From: Mariniphaga sp040772505
GTDB lineage: Bacteria; Bacteroidota; Bacteroidia; Bacteroidales; Prolixibacteraceae
Length of the DNA stretch: 64,000 bases
Reading direction: 5' to 3'
Assembly (NCBI GenBank): GCA_040772505.1
Contig: JAXGYA010000003.1
Coordinates: 371,131-435,130 of the forward strand
Position numbers and translations under genes: made by a program. The notes beneath the pieces were generated by a model. It saw only the letters and a list, made by a program, of their open reading frames with translations. It was not told the origin of the DNA and ran no database searches. This document shows positions 46,733-56,303 of this stretch, in pieces. The first letter of the stretch is position 1. The number at the start of each line of letters is the position of its first letter.

Positions 46733-48940
46733 TTATTTCGACCACTGATTAAATAAAATACCCGGTGTTTTAATTGATTCGACTGGCGCAATCTTAAGTT
46801 GGTCTCCTGCTTTGATATGCTGATAAGCATCTTCTATTACTTCCAAATCTTTCGAGACTTCTTCGCCGTTAGTTTGTCCGTTGGCATCTGTCATCCCGGC
46901 AATTAAAAGTTTAGCCGGGGCCAGGGTTGCAGCAAGGTCAGGCAAGTCATAACCTATAAGTGCTCCCGGTACCAGACTATGAACAAAGCGGGGGTAATAG
47001 AACCGATTCACAATAAAAGACCGGTAAGAGGAGTACGGCTTAATCAGGGCTACACGGGTAATTGCAGGATTAAATGCTGCCGCATGCAACAACACCGGCG
47101 ACATTTCCTCACGGGCAATACCAAAAATATCTTCAATCTTGTTTTTCTGTTTGAGCAGGAGAGCAAGTTTCACCACATCTGAGGTCTGGATTCCTACAAT
47201 GCTCCTTCCGATTAGCATCGCCGTAAACCACATATTATAGGAGATATCACCAATTTGGGCATCTCCCTTAAAATCTCCACCGCCCAGTTCTCCTGTCCCC
47301 AACAAGTCAGGGACAAGCACCGTGAACCCTTGCCCGACCAGCCATCCTGGTTCATTATTTTCTTCCATAGCCCCAGCTTTCCCTTTTGGGTGAAGGTAAA
47401 TAACAGCTTTATTATTGGGATTGTCCGGTACCAACAAAAGATAAGGCACCACATAATTACCTTCACCTTTTATAAAATATTTTTCAATAGCATAACCTTC
47501 ATTTTGTGCCCGTCCGGTAAATACTGGTTCATCAGATACGGACGGCTCCCTGTAGCCTGAAAGTTGTTTGGTTGAAATAATTGCCTGCGGCAGGTGTTTT
47601 TTAAGGTCATTTATTGCCTTTTGCAGCTCGCTGATATGCTTTTCAGACTCGCTGCGGTTCAGGCTGAAAACAGTTTCGCCGCCAAGGGATGTAGAAAGTT
47701 GTCCTGTAGTGGTTTTTTGCAACTCCTTTTCGGTGAGGTACTCTACCTCTGCTTCATCTGGCGTGCCCGGCTGCGCAAGGTGTTTCTGGAAAAAAGCATA
47801 CATTGCCTCGCGGGTTTTTTGGGTATAGCCATGCACATAATCGTCTTCAACCAATTCAATATGGTCTGGTTTGCCCAAAATACCATAAATGTGTTTTAAC
47901 GCTGAAAAAGTTTCACGCACCCCCTGAATACTGAAAAAATCACCGGTAGTCGCCATTATCAAGGTAGGTTTTGGGGCGCGCGCTTCAATAAAATCGGCAT
48001 GGTCGATCCCTTTTATAAGCCCGTGGTAGAAGTTTTGTTCCCCGTCCTGTACCCCGATCGATTCCAGGAGCCGTCTGTAACCGGTAATGTAGCATGCCGG
48101 GGCAGAAGCAACCACACGTTCGTCGAGGGCTGAAATATAGGCGGTTTGCGTACCGCCTCCTGACAGGCCATGAACCCCAATTCTATTTGGGTCCACCTCT
48201 TTGCGGCTGACAAGGTAATCTATGCCGCGGATGCCGTCCCAAATAAAATAACGGGCAACCGATTCCCCAATTAATGAAACCTGTGGAGATGGATAAGAAT
48301 GTTCCTTAGTGGAGCCGCCAATAACAGACTCCTCTGTTTCCCGGTCATAATATTGCAAACGTTCTCCCTGTCCGATAGGGTCGAAGGCTAACACGACAAA
48401 ACCTTTTTTTACAAGATTTAAAAGCGGGAGCTGGTAAATCGGACGACGGTAAGCTATGCCGCTGTGCCCGGTACAAAAAAGAATGGCGGGCGCAGGCTTT
48501 TTTATATTATCGGGAATGAAAAGTGATGCTGTTACATAAAACCCCGGCAACGATTCGTAGATGACGTTTTCTATCGAATACCCCTCTTTTACTATTTTCC
48601 CCGTGATTTTAGGGTTTAGCGGCGTCTTTTCAGAAAAAGGCCCCACCACGTCCCAAATCGACTGCTTCATTTGCTCCTGTCTTTCCCGCCACTGGTCCGG
48701 CGTTGAAAGCCGTGATATTTTTTCTTCCCTTGAATCAAGGAGTTGGTAAGCTTCGCCGGTCAGGTGGTGATATAATGAATTAGGGGCATCGCTATATTGA
48801 AGCCAGTTGTTCCGGAGAACATCAAATTCGTTCTGTGCATATAGATGGTCATTGGCCAAAAAGGCAACAACCAATAGTATGAAAAGAACTCTTAAAGAGC
48901 CTGAAAGCCTGTTATTAAAATAGCATGGAAAATGTTTCAT
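46733..48940 (-). CDS. Secreted two-domain alpha/beta hydrolase (735 aa), intact reference copy
   Basis: A signal peptide ends near LYAQ. N-domain triad: Ser in GVHGLSGGGTQ (~259), Asp in MATTGDFFSIQG (~332) and His in DDYVHGYTQK (~369). The C-domain has VIYLHPKGKAGAMEE and a degenerate elbow IFGIAREEMSPVLLHAAAF with Ala for Ser, then YDLPDLAATLAPAKLLIAGM. This copy is intact, whereas its near-identical twin at 32376-34586 is broken and a third, partial one lies at 11162-11513. It precedes the dipeptidase gene in the same operon. Confidence 0.85.
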   Translation of the reverse strand: MKHFPCYFNNRLSGSLRVLFILLVVAFLANDHLYAQNEFDVLRNNWLQYSDAPNSLYHHLTGEAYQLLDSREEKISRLSTPDQWRERQEQMKQSIWDVVGPFSEKTPLNPKITGKIVKEGYSIENVIYESLPGFYVTASLFIPDNIKKPAPAILFCTGHSGIAYRRPIYQLPLLNLVKKGFVVLAFDPIGQGERLQYYDRETEESVIGGSTKEHSYPSPQVSLIGESVARYFIWDGIRGIDYLVSRKEVDPNRIGVHGLSGGGTQTAYISALDERVVASAPACYITGYRRLLESIGVQDGEQNFYHGLIKGIDHADFIEARAPKPTLIMATTGDFFSIQGVRETFSALKHIYGILGKPDHIELVEDDYVHGYTQKTREAMYAFFQKHLAQPGTPDEAEVEYLTEKELQKTTTGQLSTSLGGETVFSLNRSESEKHISELQKAINDLKKHLPQAIISTKQLSGYREPSVSDEPVFTGRAQNEGYAIEKYFIKGEGNYVVPYLLLVPDNPNNKAVIYLHPKGKAGAMEENNEPGWLVGQGFTVLVPDLLGTGELGGGDFKGDAQIGDISYNMWFTAMLIGRSIVGIQTSDVVKLALLLKQKNKIEDIFGIAREEMSPVLLHAAAFNPAITRVALIKPYSSYRSFIVNRFYYPRFVHSLVPGALIGYDLPDLAATLAPAKLLIAGMTDANGQTNGEEVSKDLEVIEDAYQHIKAGDQLKIAPVESIKTPGILFNQWSK

Positions 48941-49059
48941 ATCGATTTAAATTCATTTGTCAATTTTATACTCCATTTTAAGTTTAAATATTTTATACTA
49001 ACCACCTCAACATTGCTGTAGAATGTGTGTATTATATAGTATTACTCTCCTGCCATTTT

Positions 49060-51963
49060 TCAATCAAAAAACAGCCATCCCAAATCAGCAGGATTATCAG
49101 AACCGAGCATCAACCGTGACGTAATGTAATTATTTGGACCCCATGAACTTCCATCTACACTTACATTAAGCCGAATCGGATGCAAATCTTCTTCGCTCCA
49201 TAAGAAGCTTATAAAAGGAATTCGCACAGAAATATATTGCATCTCTTTTTCATTTATAAATCGCATATCCTCATTATCGCTGGCTGCATGAACAGTACTA
49301 AAGGAAAAATGCCTTTCTGGCCAAAGCCTTCGTGGTTCGATCTTTATCTGAATATTGGATACAGAAAGTGCCGTCAAATCTTTCTCTTTACGTACCCGGT
49401 CGGATATAAATATATACAGAGCGTCCTTATCATAACTTGAAGCCCACTGTAAACCGCTATTGTTTGAGCCATAGCTTAATTGCTGCCATTTCAGATTTTC
49501 GGGAATGTCACTAACTTGATCTGTCTTTATAGACCCGGTTGTCGAAATAGAGTTGGCAATTGGTTCTTTCGCCTGTTTACCGGTATATTCAGGAAATAGC
49601 AATTCCCCGTTAAGGATTTGCTTTTTTACCTCAGGCACATCATTTTTAAGAACTTTATTTAGTTCATCCATGCGCCATTGAAGTTTTGCCGGAAAATACT
49701 TATATCCCTCTGCTTCAGAATGAAATCCCAGTCGTGAATCCTTTTTACATAGTTCTATCAATTGTTTACTATTCTCTATTTCTTCATTTATAATTTCTTT
49801 AAGTTGCTTCAGTATTTCCAAACGTTCCCGCCCCTCCATACGAAACATTTTTTCCCGTAGCGAATAGAATTTAAGGATATTATATCCACTGCGAAATTGT
49901 ATGTCTAGTGCTTTGGCTACGCCGATATCTAAGATTCTTTCAGGATCGTTCAAATATTTTTTTTCCAATACATTAAATATTTCCATTCCTTTATGCCATG
50001 AGGAGCTCATACGTCTGGTCAGCTCCACAGTTTCATCAAGTGTAAGTATTTCACCGATGCATTCACCAATCCGGTCTCCACTTGGCGGCCAGGCCTTGCG
50101 GGTGGAACTGGATCCAATCTGCCATGTAGGAGATAGCGGCGCATCAGCAGGTTTCAGCAAAAGTGGCCAAACGGTCCCATCGTGCATAGGACCATAATAT
50201 TGGAAAAGATTAGTGAGAGGATAATTTTCGTATCCGTCGCTGAAATGTTCCCAGGCTTCCACTACTTTTGACACGTCCTCTTCCTTCCAGTAAATTGAAG
50301 CAAGTTGAGGAAGGAACTTAGCTACATCGGACGGGAAAGGTTCCATGGAAAGCAGTCCGGCTGCCTTATTCATTAACCCCGGATAATTGCCGAAATACCA
50401 ACACAACATTGTGTGCGTTACCCCAAGGCGGTGCATTGCTGAAAATTTTTTGTAGAGCAACGATGGTACGGGCACAAAAGGCACAGTAGCCACTTCATGG
50501 GAACTTCCGGTTTGTATTTTTGCCGAAACAGGGGTTCCGTTCTCTCTGGCAACATTTGCTATACGCTCGAACCGGGAGCTGGGACCCGGGTTTGATATCC
50601 AGTAGTCGCCTCCCACCAGCAATTTACCAAACTCATTTCTGGTTACCCCTGATTCAAAATTGAACTGAAGGACTACTCCTTTCGGCGTGTGGGAAGGAAT
50701 TTCATATACCCATTCGCCCAGTGAATATGGATCGCCCGTTGCATAACGTTGGGGCTGCGGCATATAAAGCCAGCTTATCAGTTCAGCATCGGGTGAGGCA
50801 TCGTGCATACCCTGTTCCATAGCAGAAAGCGAGGCATACAAAATCTCCCAGGGTTGTTTGTTTAAACAACGAGGGCAATCGATCTTGCCTTTATAATCAG
50901 ATGTGGCAGAAACAACGCTGAGGCAGGTAGTCGCTCTTTCACCATGGGTAATGTTTATGATGCCCCCCAGCTTAGGGACATCTTTAAAAATTTTATTCAC
51001 GGATTCGTAAAGATATTCATGAGCAGATTCACTCATGGGACAAAATAAATATTGGTTTCCCCATTTTTGTCCGGCAAGTTCAGGATAATTCTTTATGACA
51101 AGACTTTGAGCATCCCAGGCGCGGGGTTCGATGCAGAATATGTAAGTTTTTATTCCATATCGCAAACACTTTTCTACTGTCTGACTCAGTTTTTTTAAGC
51201 GCTTTTCTGCATCTTTTCCGTTTGCAGGGGTAAACCTGGTGGAAACCAGATCGCGGAACTCAATGGTTAGCCATAAACCGTTGACCCCTTCGTGAGCCAG
51301 TCGGTTCAGGTAATTATCAGGATAATAATCCACCGTATCCATTAGTTCATCGCGCATGGCAGGTGGCCGTTTGATGGGGCCAAAAAAACAACGCGATATC
51401 CGGCTTTGAATAGCAGGCTCCTTTTCAATCGTCCCCAAAGACAAAAAAGGAGCGCGTAAACGGAGCATTTCATCTTCAAGATAAAAAACAGCGCGCCGGA
51501 TACCTTCCACATTTCCAGCCCAAATACGGCAATTGCGGTCATTAACTTCTAAACGGAAAGCCTCTCCATCTAAATCAGACGATGGTAAAAATTCAAACAC
51601 ATACTCTCCTTTATCAGTTGGTACGTTACCTGCGGCAAGGAACAGGAGTAAATCGTTGTAAGCAGTTTCAAGCCGCCCTTCAGGGTCGGAAAATTCCTTT
51701 TTAAGAATAACACCTCCTGAAAGATCGACCTGTCCTGAATCGGGGGCTTTGGGCTCCCAGTTGTGCTTTGTCCACAGCGGAGCTTTAAGTTCTTCAATAA
51801 ACCTCCATGTTTCTTCGCCTGGTTGAGGGGGTACATTAGCAAGATAGAGGCTGTCGCCAAATACGCCTTCAAACTCTAAACTGTCTATAGTATATTGGTT
51901 ACAATCCTTAATAAAGATTGGAATAAAGATTAACGTACATATTGAGTAAACTAATAATTTCAT
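49060..51963 (-). CDS. Large exported glycosidase-like protein, GH family unassigned
   Basis: A 967-residue protein; the start at 51963 gives the signal peptide MKLLVYSICTLIFIPIF. After an N-terminal beta-domain (~20-200: FEFLPSSDLDGEAFRLEV, DRNCRIWAGNVEGIRRAVFYLEDE), which resembles the accessory domain of GH20/GH67 enzymes, comes a TIM-barrel-like region: HEGVNGLWLTIEFRD, IKTYIFCIEPRAWD, GGIINITHGERATTC and CPRCLNKQPWE. A helical segment and a C-terminal CBM9-like sandwich end the protein. The acidic residues of ITHGERA are candidate catalytic groups. The fold call is by resemblance only; an exo-acting glycosidase is likely. It sits between the SUMF1-like gene and the esterase array. Confidence 0.7.
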   Translation of the reverse strand: MKLLVYSICTLIFIPIFIKDCNQYTIDSLEFEGVFGDSLYLANVPPQPGEETWRFIEELKAPLWTKHNWEPKAPDSGQVDLSGGVILKKEFSDPEGRLETAYNDLLLFLAAGNVPTDKGEYVFEFLPSSDLDGEAFRLEVNDRNCRIWAGNVEGIRRAVFYLEDEMLRLRAPFLSLGTIEKEPAIQSRISRCFFGPIKRPPAMRDELMDTVDYYPDNYLNRLAHEGVNGLWLTIEFRDLVSTRFTPANGKDAEKRLKKLSQTVEKCLRYGIKTYIFCIEPRAWDAQSLVIKNYPELAGQKWGNQYLFCPMSESAHEYLYESVNKIFKDVPKLGGIINITHGERATTCLSVVSATSDYKGKIDCPRCLNKQPWEILYASLSAMEQGMHDASPDAELISWLYMPQPQRYATGDPYSLGEWVYEIPSHTPKGVVLQFNFESGVTRNEFGKLLVGGDYWISNPGPSSRFERIANVARENGTPVSAKIQTGSSHEVATVPFVPVPSLLYKKFSAMHRLGVTHTMLCWYFGNYPGLMNKAAGLLSMEPFPSDVAKFLPQLASIYWKEEDVSKVVEAWEHFSDGYENYPLTNLFQYYGPMHDGTVWPLLLKPADAPLSPTWQIGSSSTRKAWPPSGDRIGECIGEILTLDETVELTRRMSSSWHKGMEIFNVLEKKYLNDPERILDIGVAKALDIQFRSGYNILKFYSLREKMFRMEGRERLEILKQLKEIINEEIENSKQLIELCKKDSRLGFHSEAEGYKYFPAKLQWRMDELNKVLKNDVPEVKKQILNGELLFPEYTGKQAKEPIANSISTTGSIKTDQVSDIPENLKWQQLSYGSNNSGLQWASSYDKDALYIFISDRVRKEKDLTALSVSNIQIKIEPRRLWPERHFSFSTVHAASDNEDMRFINEKEMQYISVRIPFISFLWSEEDLHPIRLNVSVDGSSWGPNNYITSRLMLGSDNPADLGWLFFD

Positions 51964-52097
51964 ATTCATAATCTTCTGAAGTTTTTCGCTGAAATGATAT
52001 CCTGGCAAAAGTGCTTTCAACAATAGTAGTTTCTGTATGCACTACAATAGCAAGGATTTATTCAAGTTAAAATGGCATTAAAATATACAAAAAAATG

Positions 52098-53234
52098 TCA
52101 ATCTATTTTTAAATCTTTTCCCAGACAAATTCGAAAACCATCGCGTGAGTCAGAGTAACTGGTACTTTTAATTCCAAGACGAACTGCACATCTCGCATTG
52201 CCCGGAACGTCAAAATAGTTACCACCCTTGCATACGTTATGAGTGACCTTGCCATTCTCTCCAAGGTAAAGTTCTCCATGACCTCCTTTTGGATCAAAAT
52301 CATCCAGTACAAACTCCCAAACATTTCCCAACATATCCGCAAGGCCAAAACCATTTAGTCCTCTTTCCCCATAAAAATTTACTGGTGAAACAAATGCAAA
52401 TCCATCACTCCATGGAACTTTCACTCCAGCCCAGGTTTTATTTCTCCCTGGAAGAAAATCAATTCCTGAGATATTAAACCGACCTTCACCCTCACTTAAA
52501 TCATTACCCCACCAATAATAGGTACTATCCCTTCCACCACGGCATGCGTACTCCCATTCTGCTTCAGTTGGTAATCGATAAACCATGCCATCAGGTAAAT
52601 TGCCTGATGCTCTTTCTTTATCTGTCAACCACTTGCAAAATGCTTTGTCATCATTATAACTAACACATACAACAGGATAACAATCACGAAGTAAAAAACC
52701 AAAATTTGGATCACGCCAATTTTTTCCTTCCATTGGTATCCATGGGTGAGGTGGTTCTGTACCACTAATTTTCCAATTTTCATCAAAAACCTGGCATTTG
52801 CCTCCGGATTTTTCGGCATCAGTGACATAACCTGTTTCTTCAATAAAACGTCTGAATTGCGCCACAGTTACTTCTGTACGTCCCATCCAAAAACCATTTT
52901 TTATATTTACAAGCCTGGGTTCCCTGCCTTCATAACATTCACGTTCTCCAGTCCCTGGAAGTCCAGGGCCAGTATGAGCTCCACCTTCAAATCCTGTAGC
53001 CCATATTTTTTCCTCCTTTGTGCTGCCCATCATAAATTCCCCCGGTGGGATATACACAATTTCAAGGGTAACTCCTTCACCTAAATCTATTAACTTAGTT
53101 TCAATTTGAGAATGGCCTTCAGAATGATTATAATTCTGGCTTTTTGAAAATTTAACTTGAGGGTTTTTAGATGAAACCTGCAAATGTACACTCATTAAAA
53201 AATAAATTAAATAAATGCTCACATATTTTTTCAT
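52098..53234 (-). CDS. Exported SUMF1/FGE-domain protein lacking the active-site Cys pair
   Basis: A 378-residue protein with a signal peptide (IYLIYFLMSVHLQVSS). The SUMF1 fold is clear: YIPPGEFMMGST, WMGRTEVTVAQFRRFIEETGY, YRLPTEAEWEYACRGG and DMLGNVWEFVLDDF. At the catalytic segment it reads VCKGGNYFDVPGNARCAVR. The two Cys that make formylglycine in true FGE (spaced five apart just after GG-S-Y) are absent, so it should not activate sulfatases. No sulfatase gene lies in the window. A sugar-binding or structural role, or another oxygenation reaction, is possible. It lies 77 bp after the glycosidase-like gene at 53312. Confidence 0.85.
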   Translation of the reverse strand: MKKYVSIYLIYFLMSVHLQVSSKNPQVKFSKSQNYNHSEGHSQIETKLIDLGEGVTLEIVYIPPGEFMMGSTKEEKIWATGFEGGAHTGPGLPGTGERECYEGREPRLVNIKNGFWMGRTEVTVAQFRRFIEETGYVTDAEKSGGKCQVFDENWKISGTEPPHPWIPMEGKNWRDPNFGFLLRDCYPVVCVSYNDDKAFCKWLTDKERASGNLPDGMVYRLPTEAEWEYACRGGRDSTYYWWGNDLSEGEGRFNISGIDFLPGRNKTWAGVKVPWSDGFAFVSPVNFYGERGLNGFGLADMLGNVWEFVLDDFDPKGGHGELYLGENGKVTHNVCKGGNYFDVPGNARCAVRLGIKSTSYSDSRDGFRICLGKDLKID

Positions 53235-53311
53235 TTTACATCATTTTATGCTAAACTATAAAGATTTTATAAAATTAATATTATAATGTTGGTTTTTAGA
53301 TTAAAAAACTC

Positions 53312-56254
53312 CTAAAAGGGGTTGCCCTCACTGATTATTGTGACTTTCACCCGTGAACTAACTCCTTTTGTTCCCTCACAGGAGAATGACACTTTATTAT
53401 TGCCCGACTTTAATTGGGGTACTTTTCTATTTAAAAGTACTTCCTGAAGTATCTTCCCATTAGGGCTGTATAATATACAATTATTGCCTGAATTCAGTTC
53501 AAGATACATTCCCGATTCCATTTTTACAGGAAATATGATTGTCTCCCCGTTGATGGTAATAGATGGATTGTTAATTGTTATCGGAACTATCGGTAAAGCT
53601 TTAACAGGTCCGATTACACAATTGACTTTCTTGTTAGCAGGCAGGTTGTTATACAATAATTGAAACTTATCAACACTATTCATATTAACGGTTCCTTTAT
53701 AGGAATTATAAACGTTGAAACTTTCCGTAATTTCCCTAGTTGCCACAAATGGTTCCCATAAATAATCATTAAACCGCTTCGATTCAACTTCAACAAGTTC
53801 AAAATACCTCCAACCGAAAAAATCAATATCAACAAAATGATCACCCCTAACTCCGGCATACCCAATATGTTTGGGATTTCCTGTCCTAAAATTAAGAATC
53901 TGACCGTTTCCATCTCCCTTTATCCAAACTCCGAGCGCCTGATTATTTTCTAGATTCATCAATGGAGTAAACATTTTCCCCATTTTTATCCAAGTTCCCT
54001 CTTTTGGTGATAAGCCGGAGCTGGTTGCTGAAAAGCTAACAGCATTTTTAGCATTTTCAGGCAGGTCATCAGATACAGCAATCTCACCTGATACACCTTC
54101 GGCAGAACCTTCATTGCCGAATTCCCCCGGAGAATAATCAGTCAGGAGAACATTAGACGGATCACTATATGGTTTTACTGACATTAAGGGCTGGATTCTC
54201 AATTTAAGCTGCTGTTCAGAAAAATCATTATTAACAGTCCATTTATCAGATTCATCACCCAGTCCGGTAACTTTATGCTCATTATATGCAACCGGTTTAA
54301 AATTCCAGTTTCCGCTTTGTTCCCGAAACAGGGTAAAATCCTTCCCCGGTTCACGCAAAATGGTTCGAATGCTGTCTGAGAAATATTTCTTATGCCTTAA
54401 CTCTTCGTGTTGTCTGATAATAGCATGCAACCGCCCCAGGAGGGGAACATTTTCAACCGCTTTCTTATCAACGCTCCCCTGCACACAAAGGCCTGCGTTG
54501 TTCCCAATCATTTTGCTGCAAAGATATTCAATGTCGTCTGTGTGAGTCATTTCAACCTGAGGATTAGGAGTCCAGGGAGAATTTCTCCACCAACCCAAAA
54601 ACAGCGGAAGCATTAAAGGACTGTGCTCGGCTTTTGCCAACTTATCTATTACAGGAGTATGTCCCATAAATTCCCCATGTTTATAAGTATCTGATTTAAT
54701 TGACGCCAGGTGAATATCCACAAACCGTTTGTACCCTCTGACCGGGGAGTCCCATGCCTGCCAGCGCGAGCGGTAATGCCACCAGAGATGGGTCATACCT
54801 GCCATCTCCATACCCACCGGTTTTTTAAGGTTCTTTGCCACTTCAAAAACAAACTTAGGCCCATAGTGCCAGTAAAATTCTTCGCCGCCCCAGAGATCAC
54901 TGCCATCGGCCGCGTCAAAATAGATCCCATCAAACTTACAATCATCAACTATTTGAGCTGTTCGACTGGCTATATCCTTGAAAAGATCAGTGTCTTCCCC
55001 GGGTACGAACCTTCCAAACATCTCCATCAGGTGAAAGGCTTTATCATTTACCAGATGCTCCATTGCTTGAGTTCCCAAAGTTCCTCTTTTGCACCCGGTA
55101 AATTTATAGGGCGGAGATTTGGTTGCACCTGTAAACTCAATAAGTTCATTACCAATTCTGAGTGTGGTGCTATTTCTTACCCAGAAACCTGTTGTAATTG
55201 AAATATCCGCAGTGGACTCATTAACAATAATTTCATCTGCACCGGCATCAACTGGAGCGGCAAGGGTAAAGCTCTTAAAGTATCCAAGTCCTTCGTCCGG
55301 CACGGGCGCTACAATATTCGAATTTTTATCGATAAAAAAAGAATAGGTATGCAGAATGGATGAAATCCCGGCGTTATGGAGCTTTTCATTAATCCTTCTA
55401 AAAGACTCCCATCCATCCGGATATTTCTCTTTGTTCAGTTCAAAACTGCCAAATTTAAAGAAGGCTCCTCCCCCATGATTATCAATTTGATTGAAACCCA
55501 AACTTTTACATGATTCAATCCATTCATCTGCAGTTTCTTCAGTCAACTGCCCTCCTGAGTGCATAAGATAAGAGCCAAACCCTTCTTTTGCCATTTGTGC
55601 CCATGCTCCGCCCTGGTCTGAAAAAGGAATATCTGCTGCATCTTTTACAACGTTCCTTACTGTGGGCAGCATCATTTCCTGAGGTAATCCCAACATGGAT
55701 ATTTCTGCTCCTTCCATTCCCAAACGGGCATAGCAGCTTGCTTTCATCAATGTCTGAAAAACAGGAAGTTGGACTACATGAGTATTTAAGTTTAAAGCTA
55801 ACAGGCAAGCTCCAAATGGTTCGTACGACATCCCCTCAAGGTTAAGGGGTACATTCATAAAAGTCAATGACCATGGATTGCCTGTGACTGTTTTTACTTT
55901 AAAGTTAATATGATCTTTGGCTTTTGTTACCAGAAGTTCAGCAGATACTCCGGTTTCCCCAAAATCAAGCTTCATTATTTCTCCATCAAAGGCTACCGAC
56001 GTAACTTTAAACTCTTTCCCCTCGTGTTTAACTGAAGCACAATGAGATACAGTATCGTCATTCAGGTAGTCTATACCGCTTTTTTTGTCTATAAAATAAA
56101 GGTTCTTTCCGGTGTGGTCAACTTCATACCTAAAGTTCTCATTCTCAATAACAATTTCTTCTGTTCTTTGTAAAGTACAGCTAACAATGATGCTGCTTAT
56201 AAAGAGAAAAAATACTAGTCTTAATTTTTCTCGGCTGGAGTTTATTTTTTTCAT
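53312..56254 (-). CDS. Lipoprotein TIM-barrel glycosidase-like protein (980 aa)
   Basis: The N-terminus FISSIIVSCTLQRTE is a lipoprotein signal. A beta-sandwich (~30-230) is followed by a barrel: SLGFNQIDNHGGGAFF, ISSILHTYSFFID and KFDGIYFDAADGSDLWGG (~446, candidate nucleophile Asp). It then has EMAGMTHLWWHYRSRWQAWD. Inside the barrel sits a ~70-residue insert containing YKFTGCKRG. The C-terminal ~300 residues look like carbohydrate-binding sandwiches. The same plan, including the YKFTGCKRG insert, occurs in the next upstream gene (56304), so they are diverged paralogues. GH family not assigned; clan GH-D or GH101-like folds are possible. Confidence 0.68.
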   Translation of the reverse strand: MKKINSSREKLRLVFFLFISSIIVSCTLQRTEEIVIENENFRYEVDHTGKNLYFIDKKSGIDYLNDDTVSHCASVKHEGKEFKVTSVAFDGEIMKLDFGETGVSAELLVTKAKDHINFKVKTVTGNPWSLTFMNVPLNLEGMSYEPFGACLLALNLNTHVVQLPVFQTLMKASCYARLGMEGAEISMLGLPQEMMLPTVRNVVKDAADIPFSDQGGAWAQMAKEGFGSYLMHSGGQLTEETADEWIESCKSLGFNQIDNHGGGAFFKFGSFELNKEKYPDGWESFRRINEKLHNAGISSILHTYSFFIDKNSNIVAPVPDEGLGYFKSFTLAAPVDAGADEIIVNESTADISITTGFWVRNSTTLRIGNELIEFTGATKSPPYKFTGCKRGTLGTQAMEHLVNDKAFHLMEMFGRFVPGEDTDLFKDIASRTAQIVDDCKFDGIYFDAADGSDLWGGEEFYWHYGPKFVFEVAKNLKKPVGMEMAGMTHLWWHYRSRWQAWDSPVRGYKRFVDIHLASIKSDTYKHGEFMGHTPVIDKLAKAEHSPLMLPLFLGWWRNSPWTPNPQVEMTHTDDIEYLCSKMIGNNAGLCVQGSVDKKAVENVPLLGRLHAIIRQHEELRHKKYFSDSIRTILREPGKDFTLFREQSGNWNFKPVAYNEHKVTGLGDESDKWTVNNDFSEQQLKLRIQPLMSVKPYSDPSNVLLTDYSPGEFGNEGSAEGVSGEIAVSDDLPENAKNAVSFSATSSGLSPKEGTWIKMGKMFTPLMNLENNQALGVWIKGDGNGQILNFRTGNPKHIGYAGVRGDHFVDIDFFGWRYFELVEVESKRFNDYLWEPFVATREITESFNVYNSYKGTVNMNSVDKFQLLYNNLPANKKVNCVIGPVKALPIVPITINNPSITINGETIIFPVKMESGMYLELNSGNNCILYSPNGKILQEVLLNRKVPQLKSGNNKVSFSCEGTKGVSSRVKVTIISEGNPF

Positions 56255-56303
56255 GGCATTTTCTAATATAATGATAAGTAAATTTTTCTGAATATTTGGT
56301 TCA

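Noticed and set aside
52098..53234. Formylglycine-generating enzyme
   Set aside because: The active-site Cys pair is absent and no sulfatase is present in the window.
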